Below the pieces are notes generated by a model. It was not told the origin of the DNA. It made no database searches and saw nothing but the letters and a program-made list of their open reading frames with translations. Shown one piece after another: positions 1 to 8,977 of a stretch of 64,000 nt of DNA. Position 1 is the stretch's first letter. Each line of letters begins with the position of its first letter. A program made the translations under genes and the position numbers. The stretch covers positions 1 to 64,000 of the forward strand of contig SFIR01000003.1 of NCBI GenBank assembly GCA_004556165.1, written 5' to 3'. This stretch comes from Clostridiales bacterium. Its GTDB lineage: Bacteria > Bacillota > Clostridia > Christensenellales > CAG-138.

Positions 1-12
1 AAGAGTACGCTA

Positions 13-840
13 GTTTTTGTACCATCTAAAACAACACTACTCTCAAACTCCGTTATCGAGCTTTGAAAGCTCGGCTATGTTTTTGTACCATCTAAAACAA
101 CACTACTCTCAAACGCTTGTCTTATCCTGATACCGAAAACATAAGTTTTTGTACCATCTAAAACAACACTACTCTCAAACGAAAGTTTTGAGGACCAGAT
201 GACTAATTTAGTTTTTGTACCATCTAAAACAACACTACTCTCAAACGTACTGACGGATGCAGCTTTGCACTTTCAAGTTTTTGTACCATCTAAAACAACA
301 CTACTCTCAAACGTAAAGAAACATTCATAACCGCCACTCTATGTTTTTGTACCATCTAAAACAACACTACTCTCAAACAGCCCACTCTGCATTAGGTCGT
401 ACGCATCGGTTTTTGTACCATCTAAAACAACACTACTCTCAAACGCAGGTTAATGCGCCTGTCGATTTTACTTCGTTTTTGTACCATCTAAAACAACACT
501 ACTCTCAAACAAGATGATAACGGTAATGTAACTAACTACAGTTTTTGTACCATCTAAAACAACACTACTCTCAAACATGAAGTGAACGGTATGGGTGATG
601 ATGGATGTTTTTGTACCATCTAAAACAACACTACTCTCAAACTGCTTGTTAGAAATCACGGAACAGCCTCATGTTTTTGTACCATCTAAAACAACACTAC
701 TCTCAAACTGGGATTTTTGTGGGATTCATTCGCGGCCGGTTTTTGTACCATCTAAAACAACACTACTCTCAAACCCGTATTGGTATTCTTCCGAAACTTC
801 CTTTGTTTTTGTACCATCTAAAACAACACTACTCTCAAAC
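13..840 (-). CRISPR. Type II-A CRISPR array, 13 repeats, truncated by window edge
   Basis: Thirteen identical 36-bp repeats start at 13 and recur every 66 bp to 805, separated by twelve spacers of exactly 30 bp. Bases 1-12 look like the end of another spacer, so the array continues outside the window. Read on the minus strand the repeat starts GTTTGAGAGTAGTG and ends GGTACAAAAAC, the usual II-A form. The minus strand is the likely transcribed strand because the cas genes, the leader and the pairing with the tracrRNA at 7187-7302 all agree. The leader-proximal, newest spacer is therefore 775-804. No repeat in view is degenerate, so the trailer end is not seen. No spacer visibly matches elsewhere in this window by eye. 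Confidence 0.98.
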
Positions 841-963
841 CTCAAATCTGCCCAAATCAGCGAAAATGGGTAATAAAATCGTTAAAATCGGCTGTTTTGC
901 GATACTGAGTGAGAGATTACGCCACTACATGCGCCGGTGTTTCAGATGAAAACCTTATTCATT
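841..963 (-). promoter_or_regulatory. CRISPR leader
   Basis: This is the non-coding gap between the csn2 stop and the first repeat, read on the minus strand. The bases directly abutting the first repeat are ATTTGAG on the minus strand. This is the leader-anchoring motif known from type II-A adaptation, where the Cas1-Cas2 complex recognises the leader end. I see an AT-rich stretch but no promoter close to consensus, so the array promoter is not placed. Confidence 0.75.
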
Positions 964-1656
964 TTAACATTTATCTGCGCTAATATCAAGGCGCAATTCA
1001 CACAAATTGCTATCCAATATTATCGTAGATTCATGTGGGAGATGTTCGTGAATATATGGCTCAACCAATAGAACATGCCACTTTTTATAGATTACCATTT
1101 TATATAGCTCCTGCAGCTCCGCTGATGAAAAATACGATTTTGCGCAAACGAGAATGAAGCATTGTGATTTGAGCAAACCTGCATTTAGGTCAAGATACCC
1201 TATCAGCTTTTCAATATCGGTATCATCATCGAGCGACGGCCTGAATTTCAGCGCTTTGAGCAACTGAACTGCATATTCGCCTTCGTTATTCTCGGACGGA
1301 TAACCTATTTCGACACGAACTCGCCCAAGGTACTCCGCTATCGAATTCTGCAGTTGATCGGTTTCATGTGCAAGCTCCTCGCGCATTATGGTTTGAAGAA
1401 GGGATTGAAACTTATTGTTAAGCCTTCTGTCATCAAGGGGATAATCATGAAAATCCCGTATGACATTAAGATGATCCGCGCAGTCGATTATTTCATAATT
1501 AACGGACAGCACAAAGGGCCCGGCTTCACCGCCCGCTTGTTCGGTAAGAGCAAAAACCCAATCCCGGAATAGCTTCGGGTCTTCGAGAACCAGTACAGGG
1601 ATGGTATTCTCCCTGAATTTTATCGGCTCGGATAACTGCGGATGAGCAAGCCTCAT
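964..1656 (-). CDS. csn2: Csn2, type II-A spacer-acquisition protein
   Basis: A 230-residue protein with the length and position of Csn2, the type II-A signature. Csn2 is a ring-forming, DNA-end-binding protein needed for spacer acquisition together with Cas1, Cas2 and Cas9. It begins MRLAHPQLSEPIKF and has the family's charged helical middle and hydrophobic strands (CFILVCAKSYFS near residue 168). The start ATG overlaps the cas2 stop by 4 bp, so the two are translationally coupled. It is the last cas gene, directly before the leader. Assignment rests mainly on context plus overall resemblance, since Csn2 is poorly conserved. Confidence 0.9.
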   Translation of the reverse strand: MRLAHPQLSEPIKFRENTIPVLVLEDPKLFRDWVFALTEQAGGEAGPFVLSVNYEIIDCADHLNVIRDFHDYPLDDRRLNNKFQSLLQTIMREELAHETDQLQNSIAEYLGRVRVEIGYPSENNEGEYAVQLLKALKFRPSLDDDTDIEKLIGYLDLNAGLLKSQCFILVCAKSYFSSAELQELYKMVIYKKWHVLLVEPYIHEHLPHESTIILDSNLCELRLDISADKC

Positions 1657-1973
1657 AGTACGATCAACCTTTCTTCACTATCAATGATCTCGGAACAGGA
1701 TTCTCCGAGCACATATTCCATTTTTGCATACTGCTTTTCTGTAACTACCAGCATCTGAACAAGCCCCTTGGATGGCTTATTCCTGCGCACCGTATCCATT
1801 ATGCTTCGTGAGATCGTGGGATTGAGCGCAAGCTTGCTGTATACCGACTCCTGCACCTGAATAAAACCGTCACGGATAAGGCTCTTGCGAAATCGCGTGT
1901 ATTCGCGCCGTTCGGCAGTGGTACCCATCGGAAGATCAAACATTACGATCACGCGCATAAATCTACCATCCAT
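1653..1973 (-). CDS. cas2: Cas2 endoribonuclease-fold adaptation protein
   Basis: A 106-residue ferredoxin-fold protein. Cas2 forms the dimeric core of the Cas1-Cas2 integrase that inserts new spacers at the leader-proximal repeat. The first strand with its conserved Asp reads MRVIVMFDLPMGT, followed by the expected FRKSLIRDGFIQVQESVYSK and a C-terminal DSEERLIVL. The start at 1973 gives a short N-terminal MDGRF extension that resembles streptococcal II-A Cas2. An internal ATG at 1958 is the alternative. It overlaps the cas1 end by 11 bp and the csn2 start by 4 bp, so this is a tight operon. Confidence 0.95.
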   Translation of the reverse strand: MDGRFMRVIVMFDLPMGTTAERREYTRFRKSLIRDGFIQVQESVYSKLALNPTISRSIMDTVRRNKPSKGLVQMLVVTEKQYAKMEYVLGESCSEIIDSEERLIVL

Positions 1974-2841
1974 AATCTATCCATTTGATCTCGGACATAT
2001 CGCCGCTTTCGAGAGCACGAAAAAGACCTGCACAGTAAAGCCTGAGCGCATACATAAGATACTGGTGGCTTCCGTCATATTTGACGAGCTTATTCAAAAG
2101 GCCGACAAGATTCAGCTTTTCTTCACGCCCGAAGCTATCGGGGTTCATTTTTATCACCGCATCATCAATAAGAGGACGCAGGGGCTCCATAAAATCGCAT
2201 GCAAGATTGAAAGGATTGAAGGAATTGCAATGATTGATCCCGAGCTGATTGAGGTAACCGGCAGCGGAGATCTCGCGATTTATTGCGGAAAGGATTAAGG
2301 TATAGCCGTAGTTCAATGCGGCATTTATGGGACAATCCATACCTCTCGCAAAATCCTTGCCGAAGAGAGCATTGAAATACACCTTTGCTGCATGCCCTTC
2401 ACGATTGCCGGCATCATTCCATTCCAACTGCTCGATATATCCGGATAAAAGCGCTGCCTGCTCGAAAAGCTCGCGTCGTTCCAAATGCGAGCGCTGGCGG
2501 AGCAGCTTTTCACGCACTATCTCCGTCCAAACGCTCTGCTTATTTGATGTGAGCCATTGAAGCTGCCGCCGTATCTTGACGCTGCTGTCATGGCTTCCGC
2601 ATGTTGGAACCAACTCGGAACAGGGGTTGCGGTCATGGTCGCAGAAGATTACCTTGATTTTCCGCTCGTTTAACTCGCAAAGCAAATATGCGGTCAGGGA
2701 TACGGCAGTGCTTTCGACAACGAGCACACCGATCTCACTGAGGTGTATACGCCTGGTCTCGTCCACCGTTCTCACCACAAGATAATCCATCTTATAATCC
2801 AGCTTCGCATTGCCGGAAATAACCACAACTCGCCAACTCAT
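1963..2841 (-). CDS. cas1: Cas1 integrase
   Basis: A 292-residue Cas1, the metal-dependent integrase of spacer acquisition. The N-terminal beta domain contains WRVVVISGNAKLDYKMDYLVV and the typical hand-over motif ESTAVSLTAYLLCELNERKIKVIFCD. The C-terminal helical domain has NAALNYGYTLILSAINREI, followed by the acidic and histidine metal-ligand region (GINHCNSFNPFNLACDFMEP). The ATG at 2841 is preferred. A TTG two codons upstream at 2847 is possible. It follows the cas9 stop almost without a gap and overlaps cas2, indicating a single cas9-cas1-cas2-csn2 transcript. Confidence 0.97.
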   Translation of the reverse strand: MSWRVVVISGNAKLDYKMDYLVVRTVDETRRIHLSEIGVLVVESTAVSLTAYLLCELNERKIKVIFCDHDRNPCSELVPTCGSHDSSVKIRRQLQWLTSNKQSVWTEIVREKLLRQRSHLERRELFEQAALLSGYIEQLEWNDAGNREGHAAKVYFNALFGKDFARGMDCPINAALNYGYTLILSAINREISAAGYLNQLGINHCNSFNPFNLACDFMEPLRPLIDDAVIKMNPDSFGREEKLNLVGLLNKLVKYDGSHQYLMYALRLYCAGLFRALESGDMSEIKWIDYGW

Positions 2842-2843
2842 GA

Positions 2844-5800
2844 TCAATAATCGTTCAAAAGGTCAAATCTCTTTTCAAAGAATCCGGTTACGGACTGATC
2901 AATAAGGATAAAATTACAATTTTTAAGCGTTGACAGGTTTCTGCCCAATGTCAGTATTCCGAATCCGTCATTGCCTCCGTATTCTTTCAGATGCCCACAC
3001 ACTGCATTGCATTCAAAGCATTTCAGTATCTCTTCCAGTGCCTTGCACTGATCGATTGTATTCAGCTGACCAAATTTTTCACGAATCTTCAGCAGCCAAC
3101 TGAGCGGCGTCTGCTGTTTAGCATTATACGGTGGATTCTGAAGCTTTTTTACGAAAGCGTCGTAGACCTCGCAATTCTTCTCCTGCGTTATTTTGTAGCG
3201 CTCGGGTTTCTCAGGAGGCTTCCTGAATTTTGCCGCTTCACGGTTCCTTCCATTAAACTTAATAACCTTCTTAATATATCCGACCATGGAATGCTCAAGC
3301 ACAAGCTGATTGGCATCTTTAAGGCCTAATGTAGTTTCGCTGTTAGCGCCGGAAAGATGCATTCTGAAGCCATCCAGCGATAAAAGCGAATTTATCTTCA
3401 CCTTGCGGATAACGCGCGGATCGGTAAGCCCGAGAATGTTCCTACAGTAATCGGTCGGGTTGTTTTCGAAAGCAGCTTTATGCATCAGGTAGACGGGTTC
3501 AAAGCTTCTGACAATGCCTTTATCGGTCCGATGCTCGACCACGATGAAGAATGCTCGGCTGCGCTTATTATAGCCTCCGTATTTTTCGGTGGTCATCCTC
3601 GGGTCGGAGCTCTTTATCATCGCCTGTGCCTTGCCTTTGGGAACAATATTTATATCAAAGAGTTCACCGGAGACCTCCTTAGCCATACGGGTGAAAAGAA
3701 TATTGTTCTTTTTCATCATTTTGCGGACGGTTGCGATGCTGCCCTCGTTATCACGGCGCCTGCCTATCCATGCGACGGTATTTCCGCGCTTAACATCATA
3801 TTTATACATCATGTTGAGGCTGTAGTTATAGTCATTCTCCCTTGCCTCCTTAATGAAAATGGATTTGCTGGCCGTAAATTTTGTATCGTAAACGTTGCCG
3901 ACCACGATGTTAAGATAGGCATCCTTAGCGTGATGAAAATCGTTGACCTCACGGCATTTAATAAACAGGGGATCCTGCTCCGTATAGATATCGGTTCCGT
4001 TAGATGTTCGGCAATCATGCGCCATGCGCTGCTCACCTGTTTTAGGTATTATACGCTGAGACTGACGGAAATCAGAAACAAGCCCTGCTTTGACGTACAC
4101 AATCCGTGTGGAGCCCTTGAATCTATCTGCAAGCAGTTCTGCAATGATCTTGCACGACTGACTTGTCTCGACGAGCTGACGATTGACGAAAGCAAACAGT
4201 TCATCATCTGTCAAGGGAGTATTTCGGGTGAGCCGCTCATATTTCTTATCACTGATAAGACCCTTCTGATTCAGCATCTTCCAGAAGCTCCTTACATTCG
4301 GCGTGATATTGAGCTTGTCACTCAGCGGATATGAATCGGACTTTGTTTTATTCAGCTCACGCTCAACCAAAACACGGTTGTCGATGCTGTCATCCTTTGT
4401 CTTGCTCCGGGGATAGATGTGGTCGATATCGTAATCCGTATCGATCCTGTTGAGATCAATCGGTCTGCCGCTGTACATGCATTTGCCCTGCTGAGTATAG
4501 TAAAGAAATAGCTTGTCGCCCCTGAGCGAAGCGTCCGTTTCCTTGCTTTCGAGCCTTTCAAGCAGCTCGCTGCTGTCGAATCCGGCAGCTTTGTACAGAG
4601 CTATCAGCTGATCCTTACGGGATTTTACAGGCTCATGCTTATCGCTGTGCTCACGAGTTACCTCGATAAATATCTTTATGGGAGCACCGCCGATGATCTT
4701 GGTGATCTCGGTGACTATCTCCATTACCTGCCTGATGGAACGGCGAATGGCGGGGGAGGCATAGCTGTCATCGAGATAGTCATCAAGCTTCGGGGTGACT
4801 TCGCCGAGCTTCTTTTTTCTTTCCGCCATAGCGCCGCGTGTGAAATCAAAATCGTCCGACAACAGCTCCATAAGATTATTATTGGTCTTCCAGAGCATAT
4901 CCATGATCGAGAACGCTTCGCCGGTCTCCTTATCTACATGACAGATACCTGTAAGGAACTTTTCGGAAAGGTTGCCCCAACCGGAGAACTTGCAGGTAAG
5001 TACGCGCTTCTGTTCTTCAGCAGTCAAAAGATTTGAATATTTACTCTTTAACCAGTCTGCCAACAGCTTTTTATCCTGCCCGAACAGCGTGGTATAGCGG
5101 ATTATATCCTCTGCCGCAGCATAACCGCCTTCCCTTGCGATAAGCCATTCAAGCTGCTTCCAAGGCGCAAGCGTTACGGGAATATTTTCATCAACACCTT
5201 CCAGCTTCTCATCACCGTTAATGAGACCGCGGGATTTCAGATATTTGGCGAGCCCGGCTCTGCTGTAACGCTTTCCGGTCATAAAACAATCCGTATATAT
5301 CTCCTGCTTCAGACTGACGGGAATGGGTTTGCCTTCGATCTTCAGATTATTTATGGTATTCAGAACCATGAACTTGGTGTACAGAAGCGAATCCTTCGGA
5401 AGAACCGGATCGCCGATATAGCTGCAATTCGACGTCATTCGCTGAATAAAATCTTCACGGCTCTTTTTCAGGTCAACCACATCGGAGAAATTCCAGGGGT
5501 AGATCTTATCATGTGAACGCGTCAGCCATGCAAATTCGGATTTTTCATTCAGCGGCCCGACATAGAATGGTATGCGGAAGGTGAACATGCGGACAATGCG
5601 TTCCTTGAGCGGCAGGCTGCTTTCATCCGTCTCGTTCAAAAACGGCAGATATGCGGACGCATTTTCAAGTATGAGCTTAAGCTCGATCTCGTGAAGCTGA
5701 TGGGGGATAACGCCGTTATCCTTATTGACTTGCTTGGGCAGAAAAGTCCCTTCATCGAGTTCTGATAAGATAGACTCTATACGGGGATCAGCCGACTTAC

Positions 5801-6965
5801 ATTCCTTCAGCTTTTTTGCAAGGAAGCTGCTGAATTTGTCATATGTACATACCTTTTGTCCTTCAATATTCCCGACATAGGCAGCGTAGTTACTATCCTT
5901 CCCTTTGTCATGGAATACTTCGCGGTACAGCTTCGTATCGCCGAAATCCCGGAATACTTCCTTCAGAAGCCCAAGGTCGGCCCCATGCTTGTCATAGAGC
6001 TTTACCATAGCAAAGGACAGATAGTTTTCATCACCGCATATTGCCTTCAGCCGCGCCCAGTCATGTAGCTCCTTTGCGGCAAGTATTAGTTCCAGCCTGT
6101 CGCCGAGAACCTCGACGAGAAGTGCTTCCTTGTCTTCAAAGGAGTCATCAAGCGAGAATTTTTCTTCCTTTGGAATGTCTTCATCGTTAAAGAGCTTTGA
6201 AAGGGAGATACTGCATCCCGAGATAAGAGCAAGCAGCTCGCACAAGGACGACATATTCTTATCGACTTTGCACTGCTTCATAAGCTCTGCCTTGCGCGCC
6301 GTCTTGCGCATTCTGCGATCGAGCATAACGCGCTTCAGTTCGTTTAAGTCAAAATCGACAGTGAGCAACTCCTCGGAATTTATGTATTCAAGTGCATCCT
6401 GTATGCGCTTTACAGCCGCTTCAACGGATTTGCTGTCATCCATGGGTTCGTCAAACAGAAAATGACCGCGATACTTCATGATATGATGCACTGCAAGGTA
6501 AACAAGGCGAACATCGAAAGGCTTTTCGTTCTCAATCAGAGCTTTTCTTAAATGAAAAATGGTGGGGAATTCACGATAATAATCCTTATCGCAATAGTCT
6601 TTATCGGCAAAAAGAGTGTATTTTCCGAGGGGCTTTGTTCCCTGCTTGTCCTCTTCAAGGAATTTGCTCTCGCGCAAGCGCTCAAAAAAGGCAGGATCAA
6701 CCTTTGCAATCTCTGCGGCAAATACATCATTAAGCCATGCAATGCGCTGAGTGCGGCGCTCATAGCGCCTGCGCTGACAGCGATGCGCACGCCTATCCGC
6801 GGCAGGCTGCGCTTCATCAAATAACCGAACACCCCAAAGACTCTTGCCGTTTTTGCGGATGATGTTGTACTCGGGATCGGTCACAGCCCAGCCAACCGAA
6901 TTCGTGCCGATGTCAAGACCGATATAGTAGGCGGGTGCAGATACTCCAATAACGTTTTCTTCCAT
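2844..6965 (-). CDS. cas9: Cas9 type II-A RNA-guided DNA endonuclease
   Basis: A 1373-residue Cas9, the single effector that cuts DNA specified by crRNA:tracrRNA. RuvC-I is YYIGLDIGTNSVGWAV with Asp18. The Arg-rich bridge helix follows (RRAHRCQRRRYERRTQRIAWL region). RuvC-II is IFIEVTREHSDKHEP. HNH is DIDHIYPRSKTKDDSIDNR with His849. RuvC-III is HHAKDAYLNIVVG with Asp1015. All nuclease residues look intact. Length is close to the 1368 residues of the Streptococcus pyogenes enzyme, and the C-terminus is alignable to it (DQSVTGFFEKRFDL). The start at 6965 has a GGAGG site and sits downstream of the promoter at 7021-7049. A reading frame extending 28 codons further upstream would begin inside that promoter and is rejected. 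Confidence 0.98.
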   Translation of the reverse strand: MEENVIGVSAPAYYIGLDIGTNSVGWAVTDPEYNIIRKNGKSLWGVRLFDEAQPAADRRAHRCQRRRYERRTQRIAWLNDVFAAEIAKVDPAFFERLRESKFLEEDKQGTKPLGKYTLFADKDYCDKDYYREFPTIFHLRKALIENEKPFDVRLVYLAVHHIMKYRGHFLFDEPMDDSKSVEAAVKRIQDALEYINSEELLTVDFDLNELKRVMLDRRMRKTARKAELMKQCKVDKNMSSLCELLALISGCSISLSKLFNDEDIPKEEKFSLDDSFEDKEALLVEVLGDRLELILAAKELHDWARLKAICGDENYLSFAMVKLYDKHGADLGLLKEVFRDFGDTKLYREVFHDKGKDSNYAAYVGNIEGQKVCTYDKFSSFLAKKLKECKSADPRIESILSELDEGTFLPKQVNKDNGVIPHQLHEIELKLILENASAYLPFLNETDESSLPLKERIVRMFTFRIPFYVGPLNEKSEFAWLTRSHDKIYPWNFSDVVDLKKSREDFIQRMTSNCSYIGDPVLPKDSLLYTKFMVLNTINNLKIEGKPIPVSLKQEIYTDCFMTGKRYSRAGLAKYLKSRGLINGDEKLEGVDENIPVTLAPWKQLEWLIAREGGYAAAEDIIRYTTLFGQDKKLLADWLKSKYSNLLTAEEQKRVLTCKFSGWGNLSEKFLTGICHVDKETGEAFSIMDMLWKTNNNLMELLSDDFDFTRGAMAERKKKLGEVTPKLDDYLDDSYASPAIRRSIRQVMEIVTEITKIIGGAPIKIFIEVTREHSDKHEPVKSRKDQLIALYKAAGFDSSELLERLESKETDASLRGDKLFLYYTQQGKCMYSGRPIDLNRIDTDYDIDHIYPRSKTKDDSIDNRVLVERELNKTKSDSYPLSDKLNITPNVRSFWKMLNQKGLISDKKYERLTRNTPLTDDELFAFVNRQLVETSQSCKIIAELLADRFKGSTRIVYVKAGLVSDFRQSQRIIPKTGEQRMAHDCRTSNGTDIYTEQDPLFIKCREVNDFHHAKDAYLNIVVGNVYDTKFTASKSIFIKEARENDYNYSLNMMYKYDVKRGNTVAWIGRRRDNEGSIATVRKMMKKNNILFTRMAKEVSGELFDINIVPKGKAQAMIKSSDPRMTTEKYGGYNKRSRAFFIVVEHRTDKGIVRSFEPVYLMHKAAFENNPTDYCRNILGLTDPRVIRKVKINSLLSLDGFRMHLSGANSETTLGLKDANQLVLEHSMVGYIKKVIKFNGRNREAAKFRKPPEKPERYKITQEKNCEVYDAFVKKLQNPPYNAKQQTPLSWLLKIREKFGQLNTIDQCKALEEILKCFECNAVCGHLKEYGGNDGFGILTLGRNLSTLKNCNFILIDQSVTGFFEKRFDLLNDY

Positions 6966-7020
6966 ATTTCCCTCCGGATTTTTAATGAATCTGAAATAGC
7001 AACAACGATTTGATGTTGAT

Positions 7021-7049
7021 ATATTAGCACAAAAAGAATTGACGGTCAA
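7021..7049 (-). promoter_or_regulatory. SigA-type promoter of the cas operon
   Basis: On the minus strand the sequence reads TTGACC, a 17-bp spacer, then TAATAT (-35 at 7044-7049, -10 at 7021-7026). This predicts a 5' UTR of about 50 nt before the cas9 ATG and fixes the cas9 start at 6965. Confidence 0.8.
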
Positions 7050-7151
7050 TACAAAATGTGATAAAAATTGCGCCGAAATGAAAGATTTTTCACTTGCAGT
7101 ACATAAAAATGTACAGTTGGAATAATTTGCTGATTTTTCTCAAAAAAACCG

Positions 7152-7180
7152 TTGACAAGCTCCGATCCAACGGTTATAAT
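7152..7180 (+). promoter_or_regulatory. tracrRNA promoter
   Basis: A perfect consensus: TTGACA at 7152-7157, a 17-bp spacer, and TATAAT at 7175-7180. Transcription should start near 7187, just before the anti-repeat. It is divergent from the cas9 promoter about 100 bp away. Confidence 0.92.
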
Positions 7181-7186
7181 AGGCTC

Positions 7187-7302
7187 GTATCAAGTACCAT
7201 CGATACAACACTACAGGTTCAAATACGGCATTGCCAAACACGTCGGTTCGTCCGACCTCACAGTGTGTGAAAGAACAGCTCGCATTTTTGCGGGTTTTTT
7301 CT
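7187..7302 (+). ncRNA. tracrRNA
   Basis: The segment AGTACCATCGATACAACACTAC (starting 7193) followed by AGG and TTCAAAT is complementary to the transcribed CRISPR repeat. Pairing gives a 6-bp lower stem (GUUUGA with UCAAAU), a GA/AGGU bulge, and an upper stem starting GUAGUGUUGU. This is the same architecture as the S. pyogenes dual guide. Downstream are a small nexus-like GGCATTGCC hairpin, a hairpin GTCGG/CCGAC at 7242-7255, and a terminator with arms 7277-7284 and 7289-7296 and a T tract to 7300. Predicted length is about 115 nt. It should recruit host RNase III and Cas9 for crRNA maturation. Confidence 0.93.
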
Positions 7303-7337
7303 TTTATCGGGGAACCTGTTTTTCGTCCCTTCTCCGC

Positions 7338-7366
7338 TTGCTTTTACAGACGAAAAGTGATATAGT
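7338..7366 (+). promoter_or_regulatory. gltX promoter
   Basis: TTGCTT at 7338-7343, a 17-bp spacer, and TATAGT at 7361-7366, about 35 bp before the gltX AGAAAGGAAAG ribosome site. Confidence 0.6.
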
Positions 7367-7407
7367 AACTGCGTTAAACACCCCCTTATTCAGAAAGGAA
7401 AGATAAA

Positions 7408-8856
7408 ATGACTGTACGCACAAGATTTGCGCCGAGTCCCACCGGTTATCTCCACATCGGAGGGCTTCGCACCGCGCTCTATGCATACCTTTTTGCAAAG
7501 AAAAACAACGGTGTCTTCGTGCTCCGCATCGAGGATACGGATCAGGCTCGTTATGTCGAGGGTGCGATCGATAAGATTTATTCCGGTCTGCATCTTGCCG
7601 GTATCAATTGGGACGAGGGACCCGATGTCGGCGGAGATTACGGCCCCTATATCCAGAGCGAGCGCAAGGATATGTATCTTCCCTATGCCAAGCAGCTTGT
7701 TGAAAGCGGAAAGGCTTATTACTGCTTCTGCACCAAGGAGGAGCTCGATGAGCGCCGTGCCGCTGCCGAAGCAAGGGGAGAGACATTCAAATACGATAAG
7801 CACTGTCTGCACCTTTCCAAGGAAGAGGTCGAGCGCAGGCTCGCCGCCGGAGAGCCATATGTGATCCGTCAGAATATTCCCGAACACGGCGAAGCAGGCT
7901 TTGACGATGTAATCTACGGCCGCATTGATGTGGATTGCTCCGAGCTTGACGACAATGTTCTCATCAAGGCTGACGGTATGCCCACCTACAATTTCGCAAA
8001 CGTTATTGATGACCATACTATGGGTATTACCCATGTCATGCGAGGCAACGAGTATCTCAGCTCCACACCGAAATACAACCTTCTATATGAGGCATTCGGC
8101 TGGGAAAAACCCGTATATATCCATCTGACCCCGGTTATGAAGGATGCTACGCGCAAGCTCAGCAAGCGCCACGGCGATCCCGGCTTTGAGGATCTGCTCG
8201 CGCAAGGCTATCTTGCCGAGGCGATTGTAAACTATGTTGCGCTCGTCGGCTGGAGCCCGGGAGACGATAGGGAATTCTTTACCCGTGAGGAGCTGACCGA
8301 GGCATTCAGCATAGAAGGTCTAAGCAAATCTCCTGCGATCTTCGATGAAACCAAGCTTCGCTGGATGAATGCGGAGTATATCCGCAGGCTCTCGCCCGAG
8401 GAGTATATCAAGCATGCCGAACCATATCTTGAAGCAGCCGGTATCGGTCATATGGATAAGCACATACTTGCCCGTATCCTTCAGCCCCGTACCGAAGTAT
8501 TTACCGACATCACCGCAATGGTTGATTTTCTTGCAAAGCTTGATGAGGATTACAGTATGGACCTCTTCACCAATAAAAAGTCCAAGACCAACCCCGAGGT
8601 ATGCCGAAATGTGCTTGAAGATGTCATCCCGAAGCTCGCTGCGCTGCCCGAATGGAATGAAGAGGCTTTGCATGAGTTTCTCATGAATTATGCAGCCGAG
8701 CATGAGATGAAGAACGGCACTCTGCTCTGGCCGATACGCATAGCGATGAGCGGACGCACAGTCACTCCCGGCGGTGCTATCGAGATCGCCGCACTGCTCG
8801 GCCGCGAAGAGTCCATGAGGCGTCTTAACCTCGGTTTAGTAAAGCTGAAAGCATAA
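7408..8856 (+). CDS. gltX: Glutamyl-tRNA synthetase
   Basis: A 482-residue class I aminoacyl-tRNA synthetase that charges tRNA-Glu, and in most Firmicutes also tRNA-Gln for later amidation. The catalytic HIGH motif is present as LHIGGLRTAL (His16), and the KMSKS-type loop is RKLSKRHGDPGF. The IEDTD motif after the first strand is typical of GluRS. The length matches bacterial GltX. The start has AGAAAGGAAAG upstream. It is monocistronic, between the tracrRNA terminator and a strong terminator at 8871. Confidence 0.97.
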   Translation: MTVRTRFAPSPTGYLHIGGLRTALYAYLFAKKNNGVFVLRIEDTDQARYVEGAIDKIYSGLHLAGINWDEGPDVGGDYGPYIQSERKDMYLPYAKQLVESGKAYYCFCTKEELDERRAAAEARGETFKYDKHCLHLSKEEVERRLAAGEPYVIRQNIPEHGEAGFDDVIYGRIDVDCSELDDNVLIKADGMPTYNFANVIDDHTMGITHVMRGNEYLSSTPKYNLLYEAFGWEKPVYIHLTPVMKDATRKLSKRHGDPGFEDLLAQGYLAEAIVNYVALVGWSPGDDREFFTREELTEAFSIEGLSKSPAIFDETKLRWMNAEYIRRLSPEEYIKHAEPYLEAAGIGHMDKHILARILQPRTEVFTDITAMVDFLAKLDEDYSMDLFTNKKSKTNPEVCRNVLEDVIPKLAALPEWNEEALHEFLMNYAAEHEMKNGTLLWPIRIAMSGRTVTPGGAIEIAALLGREESMRRLNLGLVKLKA

Positions 8857-8870
8857 ATCGAATAACTGAT

Positions 8871-8905
8871 AAGGCTTCCCGATCGATTTTCGGGGAGCCT
8901 TTTTT
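8871..8905 (+). terminator. gltX terminator
   Basis: A hairpin with arms GGCTTCCCGA and TCGGGGAGCC followed by six T residues. Confidence 0.92.
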
Positions 8906-8977
8906 ACGCAAAGCTTGTCACCATTGTCCTAAAAAGCACATATTATGCAGTAATAATAACCTAAGGAGGTCAAACTT

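Noticed and set aside
13..840. Self-targeting spacers
   Set aside because: By eye, no spacer matches another place in this window. A proper genome-wide search is not possible here.
468..949. Short open frames across the CRISPR array on both strands
   Set aside because: They translate the repeat over and over with spacer sequence in between. This is a by-product of a 66-bp period, which is divisible by three.
6966..7049. A 28-residue N-terminal extension of Cas9
   Set aside because: It would start within the -35 of the cas promoter and lacks a ribosome site. The ATG at 6965 has GGAGG.
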